Assembly (NCBI GenBank): GCA_013361595.1
Contig: JABFXT010000590.1
Location: 1 to 7,482, forward strand
Reading direction: 5' to 3'
Length of the DNA stretch: 7,482 nucleotides
Source of the DNA: Nocardia sp.
GTDB taxonomy: Bacteria; Actinomycetota; Actinomycetes; Mycobacteriales; Mycobacteriaceae
The notes under the pieces were generated by a model. It had not been told where the DNA came from, did no database searches, and worked only from the letters and a program-made list of their open reading frames with translations. Both the position numbers and the translations under genes were made by a program. Shown one piece after another: positions 6,108 to 7,482 of the stretch; the stretch's first letter is position 1, and each line of letters opens with the position of its first letter.

Positions 6108-6154
6108 AAAAACTACGGATGCGTATTGGTTGTTTAGACCATTACGGTGGGCCC

Positions 6155-7120
6155 GTGTCACTCACCCCAGCAGTCGATCCCGCCCTGTCGCGCAGTTCAG
6201 GACGTGGATATCGAGCCCCGGCCGTCCCGGCCCACGCGCTCGTCATCGTCGCGATGATATGCATTCATCTCGGCACGGCTACAGCCAAGAATTTGATCGA
6301 AATCGCGGGCGCCCAGACAACGGTCTGCCTGCGGATCGCACTCGCCGGAATCCTCGCGATTCTCATCTGGCGGCCGTCCCTGCGGATCGATCCGCGCGCC
6401 TTTCCCGGCATTGTGGCGCTCGGCGCCGCCATCGCCGGCATGAACCTCTGCTTCTACGCCGCGATCGAGCACATCCCGCTCGGAATGGCGGTCACCATCG
6501 AATTCCTCGGACCACTCTGCGTCGCCCTGTTCACCTCCTGGCGCCCGAGCAACCTGATCCTGGCCGGCACTGCCGGCACAGGCGTGTTGCTGCTCACCGA
6601 CTCCGCTGGAACCGCCTCGTGGACCGGTATCGGCTTCGCAGTGCTGTCCGGACTCGGCTGGGCCGGCTACATCGTCTTCGGCAAAGCGGTCGCCCGCTAC
6701 ACCCCGACCAACGACGCCCTCGCGCTCGCCCTCGGACTCGGCACGCTGGTCACTGTCCCCGTACTGCTGACCCGTACCGAGGACCTCCCACTCGATCCCT
6801 GGTTTGTCCTCGGAGCCGTGGTGGTCGCCGTTTTCACTTCACTGGTCCCGCACGCCATCGAACTCGATGCGCTGCGCCGAATGGAGGTCTCGACCTTCGG
6901 CGTCATGATGAGCATGGGGCCGGCGGTCGCCGCCCTCGCCGGACTCCTCCTGCTCGACGAGGCGCTGCGCCCGGTCCAGTGGGTCGGTATCGCCGCCGTG
7001 GTTCTCGCGAGCGCGGGCACGACCCTCATCACCGAGCGGCGCACTCAGCGCCCACCCGAACCCCCGGCACCGGTCACGCTCGGCCTCGCGAACCAGCCCG
7101 AGACGGTACCGGTTTCCTGA
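6155..7120 (+). CDS. EamA/DMT-family exporter, RhtA-like (threonine/homoserine or related metabolite efflux)
   Basis: An integral membrane transporter of about 321 residues with roughly ten hydrophobic segments from residue 27 to 294, made of two EamA repeats. Residues 93-130 (GMNLCFYAAIEHIPLGMAV, then EFLGPLCVALFTSWRP) and 248-290 (FGVMMSMGPAVAALAG ... EALRPVQWVGIA) align by eye with E. coli RhtA, which exports threonine and homoserine. Substrate here is inferred only. The conserved RhtA motif SMEPA reads SMGPA (Gly255). The start is uncertain: GTG at 6155 gives a short soluble N-terminus, and GGTGGG lies close before it; ATG at 6119 would add 12 residues but lacks a good ribosome-binding site. 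The C-terminal 25 residues are Pro-rich and likely cytoplasmic. It is a single gene with a long upstream region. Confidence 0.88.
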   Translation: MSLTPAVDPALSRSSGRGYRAPAVPAHALVIVAMICIHLGTATAKNLIEIAGAQTTVCLRIALAGILAILIWRPSLRIDPRAFPGIVALGAAIAGMNLCFYAAIEHIPLGMAVTIEFLGPLCVALFTSWRPSNLILAGTAGTGVLLLTDSAGTASWTGIGFAVLSGLGWAGYIVFGKAVARYTPTNDALALALGLGTLVTVPVLLTRTEDLPLDPWFVLGAVVVAVFTSLVPHAIELDALRRMEVSTFGVMMSMGPAVAALAGLLLLDEALRPVQWVGIAAVVLASAGTTLITERRTQRPPEPPAPVTLGLANQPETVPVS

Positions 7121-7127
7121 TCCCGAA

Positions 7128-7192
7128 GCCGCGCGGCCGACCGCGGGCCCGCCGAGATCTCGGCACCCGCCCCGCAGCCGGCCGCGCGGCCG
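7128..7192. terminator. Cluster of palindromes between two converging genes (candidate bidirectional terminator)
   Basis: The 73-base gap holds three symmetric elements: GCCGCGCGGC (7128-7137), GCCGAGATCTCGGC (7151-7164) and CGGCCGCGCGGCCG (7179-7192). The outer two share the 14-base direct repeat GCCGCGCGGCCGAC and, being palindromic, can also pair with each other around the middle one. Such a structure could stop transcription from both sides. No U-tract is present. Confidence 0.5.
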
Positions 7193-7193
7193 A

Positions 7194-7482
7194 CTACACA
7201 GCGTAGGGATCGGTCAATGTCGTCGGAGTCCGCGCGAGCTCCGAAATCGCTTCCGGGAAACGCGAACCAGCGACATAGAATCGAGCACGGGTGCGACCGA
7301 CCGGTTCCAGGATCTGCTTGCGGACGAGTTCACGCAGGTCACGCTGGGCCTGCTGAACACTCAGACCTTCGCTCTGCTCGTATCGGCTCCGGCGCACCCG
7401 ACCCGACATCGCTACATCGTGCAACGCGGTGGCCAGACGTTCGTCGAACGCTTCGGCGGAAACGAACTCCGACACCTGCTCC
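7194..7482 (-). CDS. C-terminal part of a probable Fic-family protein (winged-helix end), cut by the window edge
   Basis: The minus-strand frame is open to the window edge and ends at TAG 7194-7196. The visible 95 residues contain a winged helix-turn-helix: SGRVRRSRYEQSEGLSVQQA, then QRDLRELVRKQILEPVGRTR and ARFYVAGSRFP. This pattern is common at the C-terminus of Fic/DOC AMPylating proteins, where it follows the catalytic domain (HPFxxGNGR, not visible here). A GTG at 7475 with GGAG three bases upstream could alternatively start a small stand-alone DNA-binding protein of 93 residues, but the spacing is short. The 5' sequence outside the window would decide. The function is therefore tentative; the wing domain is fairly clear. 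Confidence 0.6.
   Translation of the reverse strand, partial: EQVSEFVSAEAFDERLATALHDVAMSGRVRRSRYEQSEGLSVQQAQRDLRELVRKQILEPVGRTRARFYVAGSRFPEAISELARTPTTLTDPYAV

Larger units (their letters stand above)
5705..6154. other. Long gene-poor stretch before the exporter
   Basis: About 450 bases without a convincing gene. The plus strand is open in the exporter frame from 5864, but the translation is Arg-rich and unlike any membrane protein. A minus-strand frame from 5863 starts with a hydrophobic stretch but has no ribosome-binding site, reads across the thiolase promoter and into the thiolase gene, and loses credible codon use. The stretch holds a perfect 10-bp inverted repeat (5963-5989), a 12-bp palindrome (6096-6107) and AT-rich patches at about 6030-6095 and 6118-6145 that may contain the exporter promoter. 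Confidence 0.5.

Noticed and set aside
5864..6154. N-terminal extension of the exporter by up to 97 codons
   Set aside because: Arg-rich and low in hydrophobic residues, contains the 10-bp inverted repeat, and RhtA-type proteins do not carry such an extension.
1..7482. CRISPR array, insertion sequence, integrase, tRNA or rRNA
   Set aside because: No regular repeat-spacer pattern, transposase or integrase motif, terminal inverted repeats or RNA gene signature was seen on either strand.

Overview
The window is GC-rich (third codon positions mostly G or C). Its proteins resemble mycolic-acid actinobacteria: a thiolase whose motifs match mycobacterial FadA6, a small secreted NlpC/P60 hydrolase, and a membrane-anchored CocE-type hydrolase. 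The best guess is a Nocardia or Rhodococcus relative (Mycobacteriales). This is judged from remembered family sequences, not from a search. It looks like ordinary chromosome: no insertion sequence, integrase, CRISPR array, tRNA or rRNA was seen.

Layout. Bases 50-2161 (minus) encode a CocE/NonD-type serine hydrolase with an N-terminal membrane anchor. Next comes a class I SAM-dependent methyltransferase (minus, start at 2891). Its frame is broken by an in-frame TAG at 2433-2435, and the missing C-terminal 43 codons are still readable down to 2301. Divergent from it is an XRE/cupin regulator (2983-3564, plus) with an AT-rich promoter that predicts a leaderless mRNA. A secreted NlpC/P60 peptidoglycan hydrolase follows (3811-4353, plus), with a leader that can fold into competing hairpins. 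It converges on a thiolase (4477-5643, minus), with a strong bidirectional hairpin terminator between them. A gene-poor stretch (5644-6154) carries a palindromic operator candidate for the thiolase and a perfect 10-bp inverted repeat. Then comes an RhtA-like EamA exporter (6155-7120, plus). It converges on the C-terminal winged-helix end of a gene cut by the window edge (7194-7482, minus), probably a Fic-family protein.

How the genes relate. The methyltransferase and XRE/cupin regulator share one short divergent promoter region and are the only clear regulatory pair. The remaining genes look like independent single-gene units: ester or amide hydrolysis at the membrane, cell-wall remodelling, acyl-CoA degradation, and amino-acid or metabolite export. 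No multi-gene novel system is evident. The most unusual things are the nonsense-interrupted methyltransferase and several unexplained palindromic elements between genes.
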